A DNA stretch of 64,000 nucleotides, taken from NCBI GenBank assembly GCA_018350325.1, contig JAEVLN010000029.1, positions 1 through 64,000 of the forward strand. The letters run 5' to 3'. The notes below the pieces were generated by a model, which saw only the letters and a list, made by a program, of their open reading frames with translations, had not been told where the DNA came from and did not search any database. Both the position numbers and the translations under genes were made by a program. This stretch comes from Globodera rostochiensis. Taxonomy: Eukaryota; Nematoda; Chromadorea; Rhabditida; Heteroderidae. Positions 25,191 through 37,267 of this stretch are shown piece after piece (the stretch's first letter is position 1; each line of letters opens with the position of its first letter).

Positions 25191-25904
25191 AAAATTAAAG
25201 AAAAAATTTAAATTAACATGAGTTTATCTTGGCAAATATTCTTTCTATTCTAAGTAAAATCTGTGGCTGACTCTAAAATATAATAATAAAATCCATGTAA
25301 ATTAAAATAATGCAGCAACAAATAAATAATAATTTTCGTTTTTTTTTTCTCTATTAACAAAATTAAAAAATCACAATGTAATGAAATCAGACTTACAAAA
25401 AAAATTCTCCATAATTAAAAAAATATTCAATCGTAATCAGATTGAAAAAATGTTAATTGTATGAAATACAAAAATAAACGACGTTGGTCACGATTGGAGC
25501 ATGACGGAAAATCAACATATTTGGCAATTTTGGAGTTTTAAAAGCTAATTATAGTTTTGTGAGTATGTACAATAAAAGATACTTAAATTCAAATTATAAG
25601 CGCTAAATGAAAAACAAATATTTATATATTTTTTGCAAAGATCTATCCATCTTTTAGGCTTCGGATGAGTATAGAACACTCTCAAAGAGTTTTGTTCATG
25701 TTTTCACAAATATTCGTTTTTTTGCAGTCTTAGCCCAGGAGCTCACGAATTGGGAATCTTTCTACCACATCGCCTTATGTTAAAGAGAAAATTACTCAAC
25801 AAAAAAACTTCAAGTAAAATTTTAAAAATTAAGACATAAATTTAGTAAATTAAAAGAAATTTTATGAACGTCAAGGTGGTTTTTGACAAAAAATTTAAAT
25901 GTAG

Positions 25905-26890
25905 TTTTTTACTGTGTTTAATAAATAAAGTACGAATGCTTTTAAAAAAACATAATATATAATCGTCAAATTTAGCAACCAGTGATTTATCTCTTAAAGT
26001 ACAAAATTTTTTTAAAAATTTACTATTTAAAAATAAGCTAAAAACGTAATTCACAGTTTATCGTTTCTACGAGAGCAAAACTTTAAGTTATTAATGAATA
26101 CAAAAAGTTGTACGAGTGATTGGTGTTGCGACCTACCGTTCAGCGTGCTAATTTGTAGAGCAGCTGAGCGAGACAAAAGGTTGCCGAAAGTTTCAAACGA
26201 ATTAAAAAAGAACAAACTTAACGAAAACAAACGATTTACTATTTATAAATGAAAAAGCATGCAAAAAAATGTTTATCAATAATGTAAATGCTAATGGATA
26301 CTCGAATAAGAAAAATATTGTCTTTAATTATTGATGCTTATTACGAGAAACACCATTTTGCATTTAAGATTTTAATGATATCAATAAATTCATAAATGGA
26401 AAATGGCAAATAATATAATTCACGCATGTTGAGGATTACAAAAAAAATGGTAGCCAAAATGAATTAAACAGTGCAAAAACTGCAAAATTTATGACGTTTA
26501 ATGTTTATTGATGAAAATAATTTATTTAGGATAAAAGAATTAATAATAAAATTCAAAACTCAATTAATCTCGATAGGTAATAAACTTGACATAATGATGA
26601 CTTGAATCAATTTTAGTTATTGTTTTAATATTTATTAATAAAAAACGAACATTAAATTTCTACTCAAATATTTCTATAAAAATTGTGGACTCACTGAAGT
26701 TATATTAAATAAAACAAAAAATTATATAAAAATTTGACCATGGTACGATAACAGTAATCTTAACAACGACAAGATGAATATTTCTGGGTTTTAATGATTG
26801 CCTTTCATCAATTAACAAAAATATAATAAGTATCAACCGAAGGAAAATTTAAAACAAATTAATCAAGGAATATTAATTTTAAGTAGGTAA
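25905..26890. repeat. Segmental duplication, copy 2 (partner 2780-3090), split by about 0.7 kb
   Basis: The first half matches 2790-2900 and the second half (from about 26725) matches 2920-3090. The intervening 26045-26725 has no counterpart in the first copy. It includes a GC-richer islet at 26105-26200 without an assignable frame. Confidence 0.75.
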
Positions 26891-26959
26891 TTAAATTTAT
26901 CTTTCTTCGCCTATCACAACGGATTAATTAATAAATAGCAAAATAAAAAATTAACGATA

Positions 26960-27065
26960 GCTACAGCCAATATCAGCTACAATCAACCAAGCGGGGAGCG
27001 TCGTGAAAGTCAATGCCATCGAAAAAGAAAATCAAGAAAAAAAGAACTTCCTTGCAAATATTTAT
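26960..27065 (+). other. Weak exon-like segment
   Basis: After a possible acceptor (gatag) an open frame reads SATINQAGSVVKVNAIEKEN and ends at TGA near 27071. GC is slightly raised. It lies upstream of the hAT-like element and the chromodomain exon, but no link in frame or sequence was found. Confidence 0.2.
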
Positions 27066-27159
27066 ACAGCGTGAACTCAGAAATAATTTTGAAAGAGAAA
27101 ACTTGAGTAATTGTGTTCTACAAAAATGTATTAAATAAACTTAAAGAAAATAAGCAAAG

Positions 27160-28143
27160 TCCCCGTCCCCGTTCCCCGGTTTGTCCATCCCCGAAAGCGG
27201 GGATCCCCGGTCCTCATCCCCGGGGGGGGGGCGGGGATGAAAATGCACCCCTAAAGATGGCCATCACATCAGGAATTTTAATAATTATATTGATTTACTG
27301 TTTGAATTTTGGTTGAGATGTGCTTTTTTACAAAAGATTTCAATCCTTTTAGGTGAGTCCGCTCAAGTGAATTGGTGTCTTATTGGTTTGTCTTCCCGCA
27401 ATTCTTATGTTGCGGCCTGGGTTCGGACCCGCTTGAGTGCAAGCTGTTTTTTAAATTTATTTTGTTCCTGTCGCGTGTGCTCCCCCACTAAAATAATATT
27501 TTAGTAAAATTTCTCCGACAGCCTGTCGGTACCTCCGGGCATCCTCCACTTTTACGTAAATCAGTTTTTTTCTCTGAATTTTTAAATATTCAAAAAAATT
27601 TCCCTACCTCGCCCATTCCTAAAAAGCATCATAAAATTACCGACTCTAAGTTGAAATCTCCTATCAAATTGAGTCAAATTCAAATTTTTTCCGGCGGCGC
27701 CTGTCGGCACCGCCGGACATCCTCTACTCTTACCTAAAGCATTTTTTTGAAAATTTCCGAAATTTTGAAGCAAACATATTAATTTTGCCAAAATTTTGGT
27801 GAAATTTCTTTACCAAACTCCAAAAATTTTCCCGACGCCGCCTGTCGGCATCGTCGGGCTCTCCTCCGCAAAAAATAATCTTTGTAGTCATATTTGCTAT
27901 AAGAAAAGCCTTTTCTTAGGGGGTGCACTTTAATTTTTAAGAAATTTCGATTTAAAAAAAGAGTCCCCCAAAAAATTGCATTTTTTCAAAAATGCACCCC
28001 TAAAAATGGATTTTGCCCATCCCCGTACGGGGATCCCCGTTCCCAGGTTTGCTCATCCCCGAAAACGGGGATCCCCGGTTTGTCCGTCCCCGGTATCCTC
28101 GTCCCCGGTTTGACCGGGGATCCCCCCCCCGGGACCTACCCTA
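27160..28143 (-). mobile_element. hAT-like non-autonomous element, family A, copy 1 (one end lost)
   Basis: Nearly identical in reverse complement to 34003-35048. The right end is intact (GGGACCTACCCTA, ending 28143). The left end starts inside the G/C-rich terminal array, so about 60 bp including the terminal repeat is missing and no target duplication is present. Contents: terminal arrays of GGGGATCCCCG-type motifs, three GC-rich hairpins (27514-27539, 27690-27717, 27831-27858), and a tRNA-like segment (27361-27438). It encodes no transposase. ORFs inside it are not genes. Confidence 0.85.
27361..27438 (+). ncRNA. tRNA-like Pol III promoter module inside family A element
   Basis: GCTCAAG (27361-27367) can pair with CTTGAGT (27432-27438) as an acceptor-like stem. 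An A-box-like TGAATTGGTGTC follows, then an anticodon-arm-like hairpin (CCGCAA/TTGCGG) and a good B box, GGGTTCGGACCC (27419-27430). The D-arm and T-stem are imperfect, so this is a tRNA-derived relic rather than a functional tRNA. Confidence 0.55.
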
Positions 28144-28286
28144 CTATAAATGCAGATCTGACTCTGCTTCTGCACCAAACCTTTCATTAACGTGCATAAT
28201 AATGCTAAACTGCTGAGAAATTGAGAAAAAAAATAAATTTTACTACACGCTAATTATAACTATTCAACACAACTTCTTCTTTACAG

Positions 28287-28434
28287 AAACAGAAAGCGCG
28301 TTCGCGCAGGGTTTGCTGAATATGAAGTTAAATGGAAGGCATACTCAGCCACTGATAACAGTTGGGAGCTGGCCGAAAACCTGTTCTGTCAATTGGGGGA
28401 ACTATTATTGCAGAAGAAAGAAAAAACAAATTAA
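28287..28434 (+). CDS. Chromodomain protein, C-terminal exon
   Basis: After an excellent acceptor (cttctttacag, ending 28286) an open frame runs to TAA at 28432-28434. It reads NRKRVRAGFAEYEVKWKAYS, then ATDNSWELAENLF and a Lys-rich tail. Chromodomains bind methylated histone tails; the EY-V-KWK-YS--D-SWE--ENL pattern is diagnostic, including the aromatic Trp residues of the cage and the start of the C-terminal helix. The N-terminal strand (usually with a Tyr/Phe before a Val-Glu pair) must lie on an upstream exon, not found. The family A element ends 143 bp upstream of the acceptor. It could be an HP1-like gene or the chromodomain of a retrotransposon integrase. Confidence 0.65.
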
Positions 28435-30830
28435 ATCGAAAGCCGTTTCCGCTTGACGTAAAATAAAACTAATACGGCCTTGACTACTTCAGAATAATAT
28501 GTCCACTAAAGATTTTCAAGAGTATTGTTTTTTTGGGCTTCTCTCATGATAGAGCTACTCGCATGAAAAAAGTTGAAAATCATGTTATATCGAATTCATT
28601 TTTTGTAAATTAATCTTTCTTTATTTTATTGCTACCACAAATGTAAAATAGAATTTTGTTGCTCCACAATTTTTTTGTCTCTTTTATTATGAATGATTTA
28701 TGTATTTGTTTTTCTAAGATTTAGACAATTGATTTTAAATATTGTTATTTAGCATGATGATCAAAGTAAACCAAAAATTAAAAATTATTTAATAAAAGTT
28801 AATATTAATATGATATTTTTAAAAATTTAAAAACTTAATTTTGCATCGCGAATATTATGAAAAAAGTTCGTGTTTTCTCCCGGCATCAAACTTCATAAAC
28901 AAATCGCTTAAACTTTAGGGAAGTTTTTAATATTTTATTTAAGAAAATTATAATTATTACTTTTTGATTTTATTTTCAAAATGGTTTTTTTATAATATAA
29001 GTTAATTTTTTTATTAGACTCTGAATTATTTTGTTTTATTATTTTTGTGACATTTTTTATAGCAGTCTGCTGAGTATTGATTTTTACAGTTATTTGTATC
29101 TTTTTTAATAAAGCCGTATTGCTTTAAAAATCTTTTTGATATTAGCCCTACCAATTGTTTTCCATTTATATTTGAAAATTTTATTGTTTTAGTATTTATT
29201 TACCCAAAATTTAAAATTTTTATTTATGTTGTTTGAGCTGCAATTTATGTATGTTTTAAAATAGAACGATTATAAAAATTATAAAACGTTGATAATTAAT
29301 ATTTGTCTTTTTCTTAACCTTTATAGTTAATTGACATTACGATGCACCAATATGCAAAAAATACGCAAAATCCCAGAATATGCAAATTTATTTTTTGACC
29401 AAAAAAACTCGAAGCAACGCGAAAAAGCTATTTTTGGGCTACAAGCATATAAGAACTAACAATATGCAAATGCATATAAATCCCAGCTTAATGATAAAAA
29501 TACACTTTAAAATTAAAACCTACAATAAATCTTTATTTTTTCTCAATTTTTGCATACTAATAAATGTTTTTAATTTTAAAAACTCGTAATTCAATAATAT
29601 TTTAAACGTTTTTGTTATATTTTCTCCAAAAATAATTGTTGAATATGTTTTTTGAATCGTTACTTAGTTTTAGCGTCCAAACATGTTTTTATTTTTATCG
29701 ATTTTTTGCGCAACTGTACTTTATTGGCTTACTGATTACGAATTTCGTTGAGGTACAATTATTTTTCAAAAATTTAATTTTTTATTTGATTTTGATATTT
29801 ATTTACCCAAAAATTGAAATTTATTCAGATTTCATTAAAGCTGGGATTTTTTGGACAAAAACCCGAATTGAGCGTTTTTTATTGCACAATAAAATAAGTA
29901 CAAAAGGAAGAAGTTGAGCTACAATCAGATAAGAACAGTTTATTTATAAGACTCGACCCTCCAAAACAGAGCATTTCTTAAAATGGCACAACGCTTATAA
30001 TAATACTGAAACCTTTTTAATTATTAAGCTGTATTCTTTTTAAATTGAATTGGAAGATAGTAGCTTTTAAAAGAAACAATTTACCCATTTATTTGTTCTT
30101 ACCATAATTTTTCAAGAATTATGCAAAAAATAATTGTATATTTTTTTAGTTTTTCTTTTGGGTTACAAATTATAGCATAGCAAACGGCATGTTTGCCGAA
30201 TTGCGATCCTTCCTTCCAATTGAGTCGACGTGGATGTATTCGTTCTGACAATTAACTTTATGGTTGGGCTATTTATTTAAAATTTTATTGTTACTTAATA
30301 TTTATTTTTTAATAAAGCGGTTCGACTCAATTCAACTTGAATTAAATATAATAAAATATTTGGATTGTTTCAATTTTTTTCTTTTTGTATAAAAACAATA
30401 ATAATAGAAAATTTTAATCATCTATAGACATTTTTTAGAGCATACTTTTTTTCGTTACCCGTTATCAAATTTTTAAATAGAATTAAATTTCACATGATCT
30501 TAAGATTACTTCGAATAAATGAAATGCATATTTATACAGTAATTTTGGTTTAGGTTTTTTTTTGTTATTTTATATTCGAGTTTTTCTTGCATTCCCCGAT
30601 TGGTTGAGCTCGCCCAAAAAATGGTCGAGTTTTTTTTAATTTTATGATTTTGTCGCGATTTATAATTTTTAAATTTAAATTACGTTAATGCATTTATAAA
30701 AAAAATTGTATATTCAAAATTTTCAATAGAAATGGTCATTTTTATCAAAAAATGGTCATTATTGGAAGCCCTGAACTAAAGTATTAAATTACTAGTTAAT
30801 TGCTATGCCTTAACGAAAAGGGGGACTTCG
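28435..30830. other. A/T-rich spacer
   Basis: ORFs at 29380-29589 and 29636-29917 are Phe/Leu/Ile-rich products of T-rich DNA and unsupported. 29160-29230 and 29770-29825 share a short diverged motif ('tttacccaaaa'). No gene recognised. Confidence 0.5.
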
Positions 30831-31100
30831 GCTTGTGTGCCCTTTTTGTTCATTTTGGAATAGACGCTAACCATTCGATAAAAATGAATGATGTGAATGG
30901 GTGGTAGTTGTGCGGAGAAAGGTCAGTGCTCATTTGTCAGTGCAAATTGAAGGATGAGAAAGATATGTACATGGTGAGAGAGCAGAGAAACGGAGAAGAA
31001 AAATCAAAATAAAGCTGTGGCAGAGAAAAAGAAAGAAATTATGAGGGCAGAGAAGGGAAGGGGGACGAAGAAGTAAAATGATGAGAACAGAGAATTTTTT
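30831..31100 (+). repeat. Repeat family G-like element with purine-rich tail
   Basis: Starts with 'cattttggaatagacgctaa', matching 44093-44120 ('cattttggaatggacgccaa'). It shares 'cggagaaaggtcag' and 'aaggatgagaaa', and continues into a GA-rich tract (30950-31085). Confidence 0.65.
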
Positions 31101-31262
31101 TTTTGATTAATTTATTTTGCAAAACAATTTCAATAATTAGAATATTTCTTTCTTGATTCAAATGTGCAATAAAATTAATTGCATTATTTTCAACGCTTTT
31201 ACACTGATTTAATCATATTTTTCCCCATTTGTTATTTTTTGACATAAATTACCGAATTATAA
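31100..31262 (-). pseudogene. Decayed copy of the coding segment at 45465-45640
   Basis: 'ttgattaatt.attttgcaaaac', 'gcattattttcaacgctttt' and the flanking order match 45458-45640, where the minus strand is open. Here several indels and stops destroy every frame. No function remains. Confidence 0.6.
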
Positions 31263-31915
31263 TATTTGTTGAATTCTTAAGTATGAATCCCCAACTTACA
31301 AATTAATGTATTGCTTTTTAGGAACCACGAACAGTAAAACTTAATTTTGTGTTTGGTCTATTTAAAAAAATATTTTATGAATTTTTTATTTTTTCAAAAA
31401 TAAAAGCAAATATTTTTTGCATTATTACTGAAGATGATGAACTCGTTGAAGTAGCCATGATGCCGCTTTTCGCTCTCGTTTTCTGTTAGACACCACCGTT
31501 GAATTGGGCATCGTAAACTGATCTAGGAGAGCCTTTTTATTTGAAATTTTCCTTTGAATTTGATTTACAGTAATTTATAATTCATTTTTTGACTTTTTTA
31601 TTTTCTTTTTCTTTTATTAGTTCGATTTTTTACACATAATAGTTTGGTTTAAAGAGCATTTTGCGCTCTTGTTCTTTACCAAAAAAATTCGAAAGTGCGT
31701 AACGTTCTAGAAGTCCTAAGCTGTTAATTCTGTTTGAGTTGCTGCATTCTCTAGTTCTTTTATCACGTTTTCGAATGGCTGCATTCTTGGGGGTATAATT
31801 TTCCTAAAACTTCACTCATAAACTTTATTTTATTAACAAGGCTTATTTCATAGACTTTAATATATTTAAATAATTTTAAAATTTATTAGCGTTTAAATTT
31901 TGTTTTTAAAAAAAA
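31263..31915. other. A/T-rich spacer
   Basis: Contains a slightly GC-richer patch at 31430-31530 with no convincing frame. Nothing else seen. Confidence 0.45.
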
Positions 31916-32188
31916 TTATTAGAGGGGTGCGTTAATGACCAAATTACTCTCGCCGTCTGACTCTCTCTTTTTAGCACACTATTTCTTCAAAAAATAAAAG
32001 GTTCAAAAAAGTAACAAGAAATTATTAGATGGGGTGCGTTGATGACCAAATTACTCTCGCAGTCTGACTCTTTCTTTTTAGCACACTATTTCATCAAAAA
32101 TAAAATGTTCAAAAAAGTAACTAAAACATTATTAGATGCGTTAATGACCAAATTAAAAAATAAAAGATTCAAAAAAGTAATTATTTAT
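31916..32188 (+). repeat. Tandem repeat, about 106-bp unit, 2.5 copies
   Basis: Units start at about 31917, 32022 and 32130, each with 'gcgttaatgaccaaatta' (one base differs in unit 2) and ending near 'ttcaaaaaagtaa'. The third unit has lost its middle (the 'ctctcgc...tttcatc' section). The 68-codon ORF at 32039-32245 follows from the repeat and is not called. Confidence 0.85.
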
Positions 32189-34002
32189 AAATTTAAAAAG
32201 AATGCAAATAAGTTTGTTTTTATTAGCATTATAATTCCATTTTAAATAAAGTATTGCTTCATATAGTTTATAAATAGATCATTGAGCATCTGTTTTTAAA
32301 TTTAAAAATTTCTGTATCTTCAAAGTTAAGTTTATTAATCATCTTTGTATAAGCAATTATCAATTGCTTATTTTATTTTTTTTATGTGTTATGCAGTATT
32401 TGAAGTATGCTCCATCTAATATCGTCGGCCGCAATCGTGCTTTGTTTTGTTAGCGGGGGGTAATTAATTTATTTTGCTGATTTTTTAATCCAGTCCTGCA
32501 CTCTGGTTTGGGTTATCATCACTCTAGTTCGCAATCATTGTCTTTTACAGTTGTATTAAAGTGATTTAATATTTATTTATGTAGCTCAGTATTAGTTTTT
32601 CCATGTCTTGTTCAGAGATAAATTGATTATTAATAAGTTTTAAGCCTGATCAAATGCAGTAGTAGCCTCGCACATCTCCCGTTTCCATCATTACCAGGGA
32701 TTGATATTGATTATACTACATTTTTAATAGAGTTTAAATTTTTTTGACTTTTTGTCAAATTTAGTTAGAAATTAATTTATTTATTGAATATAGTTAAAAT
32801 TTAGCGTTTCTTTCTTTTTACTTAAACAACAATTTTTACATTGAAACTAACTTTAAAACATAGTTAATTTTATTCATATTCTTCGCCAATCGGGCAGATT
32901 TTGCAATTTAATTAAGATTGATATTTAAATATTAATTCGCAATCCACACTTGATTTCCTTTTGGCTTATCAGCAGTCTATTTCTCAAGCGCATTTTAGGA
33001 GCATTAATAATCTCACAAATTAAATAAACGTTGAATATACGATATAATCAAATCTAATTGCACAAGAACTTGTAAAAAATAAATTATCGATATTATATTT
33101 ATTGTATTATTAAAAATTTAAAAAAATATAATTGTCTCTACAATCCCGGTCATTGTCTTGTCCAGAGTTGTTTTTTTTACTTTTTTCAATTTCTCGGTTG
33201 TGTGTTATGAAATTTTTATATTAGGATAAGCATTCATTATTTTATAATTACATCTTTTAAAATGTAATCATATGATTAAAATTCAATTAAAAAAAATTTA
33301 AATTAATTTATAGTTGTCGTTTAATGGTACAACGAACTTGGAAAAAATCGATAAAAGTGGCACGGAAGTATACTAATCTCAATATTTGTGCTGATTGTTA
33401 CTGCTAATTTTATGTTTATTACAACGCTAAATACACCATTAATCACAAATTTAAATAAACCTTCAACTCAAAAATTTAAAAAGAATGTTATTTTGACCAA
33501 TAGTTTCAAATGACAACAATAAAAGCCATAGCTTAGCACTAGAAACAAAAAATGACTAAAACATTCATATTGCCACTATGTAAAACGAAAATCGCCTTGG
33601 TTTGATCAAATATATCGAATTTGTCAGCAAATTTTTGGCATAAAAATGCAAAATATTTAAAAAAAAAATTTAATTCAAAACCAACAAGCAAAGCAGCGTA
33701 TCATAACCAAACTATAATTTGAAGCAAGAAAAAACTATACTAAAAGAATAAAAACATAATATAGGCTACACTAAAAAAAAGTTTATTAAAAACCCAAAAT
33801 TATAAAACCTAAATTTAAATAATTATTCAGTGTGAAACGGGAAATGAAATCAAGTTATTAATCAATTTAAAAAGTAACAAATATCAAATATCAAATCGGA
33901 TAAGCACCCAAAGTTGAATTGTTAAATTTAAACAGAGATGCAACTGGAATAACAACGTCAAATAAAATTTTCACAGAGTTTAATTTACATATGGGTTTCA
34001 AC
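32189..34002. other. A/T-rich spacer
   Basis: No gene, RNA or repeat boundary recognised. Confidence 0.5.
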
Positions 34003-35048
34003 TAGGGAAGGTCCCGGGGGGGGGGGGATCCCCGGTCAAACCGGGGACGGGGATACCGGGGACGGACAAACCGGGGATCCCCGTTTTGGGGGATGAGCAA
34101 ACCGGGGAACGGGGATCCCCGTACGGGGATGGGCAAAATCCATTTTTAGGGGTGCATTTTTGAAAAAATGCAATTTTTTGGGGGACTCTTTTTTTTAAAT
34201 CGAAATTTCTTCAAATTAAAGTGCACCCCCTAAGAAAAGGCTTTTCTTATAGCAAATATGACTACAAAGATTATTTTTTGCGGAGGAGAGCCCGACGGTG
34301 CCGACAGGCGCCGTCGGGAAAATTTTTGGAGTTTGGTAAAGAAATTTCACCAAAATTTTGGCAAAATTAATATGTTTGCTTCAAAATTTCGGAAATTTTC
34401 AAAAAAATGCTTTAGGTAAGAGTAGAGGATGTCCGGCGGTGCCGATAGGCGCCGCCGGAAAAAATTTGAATTTTTGACTCAATTTGATAGGAGATTTCAA
34501 CTTAGAGTCGGTAATTTTATGATGCTTTTTAGGAATGGGCGAGGTAGGGAAATTTTTTTGAATATTTAAAAATTCAGAGAAAAAAACTGATTTAAGTAAA
34601 AGTGGAGGATGCCCGGAGGTACCGACAGGCTGTCGGAGAAATTTTACTAAAATATTATTTTAGTGGGGGAGCACACGCGACAGGAACAAAATAAATTTAA
34701 AAAACAGCTTGCACTCAAGCGGGTCCGAACCCAGGCCGCAACATAAGAATTGCGGGAAGACAAACCAATAAGACACCAATTCACTTGAGCGGACTCACCT
34801 TAAAAGATTGAAATCTTTTGTAAAAAAGCACATCTCAACCAAAATTCAAACAGTAAATCAATATAATTATTAAAATTCCTGATGTGATGGCCATCTTTAG
34901 GGGTGCATTTTCATCCCCGCCCCCCCCCCCGGGGATGAGGACCGGGGATCCCTGTTTTCGGGGATGGACAAACCGGGGAACGGGGACGGGGATGAGAATG
35001 GCCGGGGATCCCCGGTTTTCCCCGTCCCCCCCCCCGGGACCTACCCTA
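34003..35048 (+). mobile_element. hAT-like non-autonomous element, family A, complete copy
   Basis: Terminal inverted repeats TAGGG(A/T)AGGTCCCGG begin at 34003 and end at 35048. The flanks carry an exact 8-bp duplication, GTTTCAAC (33995-34002 and 35049-35056). A TIR starting TAGGG and an 8-bp duplication are hallmarks of hAT transposition. The ends are arrays of GGGGATCCCCG-type motifs and G/C homopolymers. The interior has three near-palindromes (34291-34318, 34432-34459, 34614-34637) and, on the minus strand, a tRNA-like segment with B box GGGTTCGGACCC (34721-34732). There is no transposase; ORFs at 34835-35189 are terminal-array artefacts. Confidence 0.9.
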
Positions 35049-35056
35049 GTTTCAAC

Positions 35057-35952
35057 CATCCAACACGTATTTAAATCGCAAATTAAAATGTTTAAAATTG
35101 TTTTTGTTGCTATAACTCAAATCATATTTAAAATAATTACTTTTGACAAGATTCTTCTTATTTTTAAAGATTTCTTCAACAACATTTAAACAATACAAGT
35201 AAATGTTAAAACTGAAAGAAATTGCAGTACCTGTTTCAGTCATTCCTTCCGTTTCATTCAAACAAATCAATTTTTGCATTTTATTTGTGTTGAGTAGGGT
35301 TTGGTAAATTATTTTGGACCTTTTGAGACGTTGTGCGCCTATTTTGGCATTCTACAGAAAATTTTCGTTTTGTAAAAGTTTGGTTAGAGATGCATTTAAT
35401 AAACAAAAAGTTAATTTTAAGGAATGTATTATGGGTAAAAGTGTGGTTATAGATAATAAAATTTTTTAAATATTAGAACAACTCTCACTATTCATCGAAA
35501 TTTGAGTGAAAATGAAAAAATATTTCTATTTTTAATATAATACATTGACAGGAAATCGTATAAAGACGAACTGTGATAACAAAAATCTGTTACCTTAGTA
35601 ATGTTAAAATTATATTATGAAGAACCAATTAATATTATACTAAATATAATTAACAAAATTGGTCAAATCGTCATGCTGATGCAGAAATCAATGAGGGAAA
35701 GCTCATCGTGATGTAGATGCTCTGCACTTTACAAACACCCTCAAATATGCAACTACATTTGTGAAATAAAAAATAAAAGATTTCAAAAAATTTCATGCAG
35801 TTTATAAATAGGTATAAAAAGTACAAGTTGGAAAAATCAATTTTTCTTTCTCTAATAAATTCAAATAAAAAACTAAAATAAACTAAAAATTAACCCATCT
35901 AAAGGGTGGGTTCACAATTATTGTTAAAAAATCTCAAATAAATGCAAAATAA
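35057..35952. other. A/T-rich spacer
   Basis: No gene-like segment recognised other than the exon that follows. Confidence 0.45.
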
Positions 35953-36024
35953 ATGAATAAGTATAGCCCACCAGATGTCAGGCATGGACGTGTTTCACCT
36001 CCATCTTACGAGGATGCTGTTTCG
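35953..36024 (+). CDS. Possible first coding exon with PPSY motif
   Basis: ATG at 35953 in an A-rich context opens 24 codons, MNKYSPPDVRHGRVSPPSYE then DAVS, ending exactly at a consensus donor GTAAGT (36025). PPxY motifs bind WW domains; PPSYE-A near an N-terminus is common in LITAF-like, Ndfip-like and other small endosomal membrane adaptors. The downstream exons, which would decide the family, were not identified: 37126-37260 is GC-rich and open in two frames but not clearly linked. The frame, start and donor agree well. Confidence 0.45.
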
Positions 36025-37125
36025 GTAAGTTTTTTGTAGAACAAAGGTACATAATAATCAAGTCCACAAATGAGATAATTAAGGGCTGGTCAAATGTTTT
36101 ATGTAAGGCATACACGACGTTCAACAAGAATGGGACTGCAAAAGTATAGTTTGCAATTGCCGATATATTTTGATATCAAAAAAAGCTTGAAATGAAAATG
36201 GAATCGCCAAAAAAGCTCGCACTATTGCAATGCTAACATGGTCTTACTCAAAATAATAGTTTATTCCGTACATTGTACGACGTGCAAACCCAGGCAAATA
36301 GGTATTAACATAACTTTGTGAATGCAAAATAATTAACTAAAAAAGTATTAATACAAAATAAAAAATACCAATACATCAATAAATTTTAATAATAACGCCA
36401 GTTAAAGCAAAATCTCAAATTATATATTTAATTAAATTAAATTCGTAAGAAAAAAATATCCTGGAAATAAAAAATTTGGTAAACGAATAAAATTACAATT
36501 TTTATTGGGTTATATTGCAAAAAATAATTGTTTTAAATTAAACTAATATAAGAAAAAAGCAATAAAACGAACAATCCGCATTCTAGTCCTGAAATAAAAA
36601 TAAATGAAACGGTTTCGACCTCGCTGAATTGACCAAGCGGTATGGAAGCGCGAGGGTGATTTTACTATTTATAAATACGGCAAACTTACCTGCAATAATA
36701 ATTAAAAATACAAAAACTATAAATAAAGCCGGAAAGCATCATATTTATTATAAAATCTCTCAATGCTATAATATAAAATTGGATTTGGCTTAATTTAATT
36801 TTGTGCTATTTATACTAGCTTATTGGTCTTCGATCATCTTATAGTAATAAATATCTCTTTCATATGTAAATAATCTTGAAGTAAACTTTATAAATAAATT
36901 CAGTTTGATTGATCTTTACTTATCACAACTTATAAATTATTATAAAATTAATTTCGACAGGAAATAAAAAGAGATGGCGATTTTTATCACAAAACAGACA
37001 TGTAAAAGAATACTATTCAATTTTTATTTAATTTGCATATTTTTAACAGTAAATTCGAAACCAATACCATGAAAAAAAAATGAGAAACCCAATTTAAATT
37101 GAAAATTAATTAACAGAAAAACAGG
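36025..37125. other. Putative intron or spacer, A/T-rich
   Basis: Follows the donor at 36025. It includes small GC-richer patches at 36090-36140 and 36600-36660 without an assignable frame. Confidence 0.35.
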
Positions 37126-37126
37126 A

Positions 37127-37260
37127 ATGCAAACGACCAATTAGGCGCTCCCCTAAGCCCGGATGCCCGGGACCCAGTGCCTTGGGTGGCAAACTCCCTC
37201 GGGCCAAACATCAGCCGTTTCAGGAGTGAAGAAAATAAGAAAATGGCTTGCTTATATAGA
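37127..37260 (+). other. GC-rich exon-like segment
   Basis: After 'aaaaacag' (a possible acceptor at 37126), two frames stay open through a GC-rich block. One reads KRPIRRSPKPGCPGPSALGG and stops at TGA near 37229; the other reads DQLGAPLSPDARDPVPWVAN and continues to TGA near 37275. Which is used is unclear. It could be a downstream exon of the gene starting at 35953. Confidence 0.3.
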
Positions 37261-37267
37261 GCTGAGT

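Noticed and set aside
34835..35279. ORFs over the right end of the family A element
   Set aside because: They translate the G/C-rich terminal array and TIR of a non-coding element.
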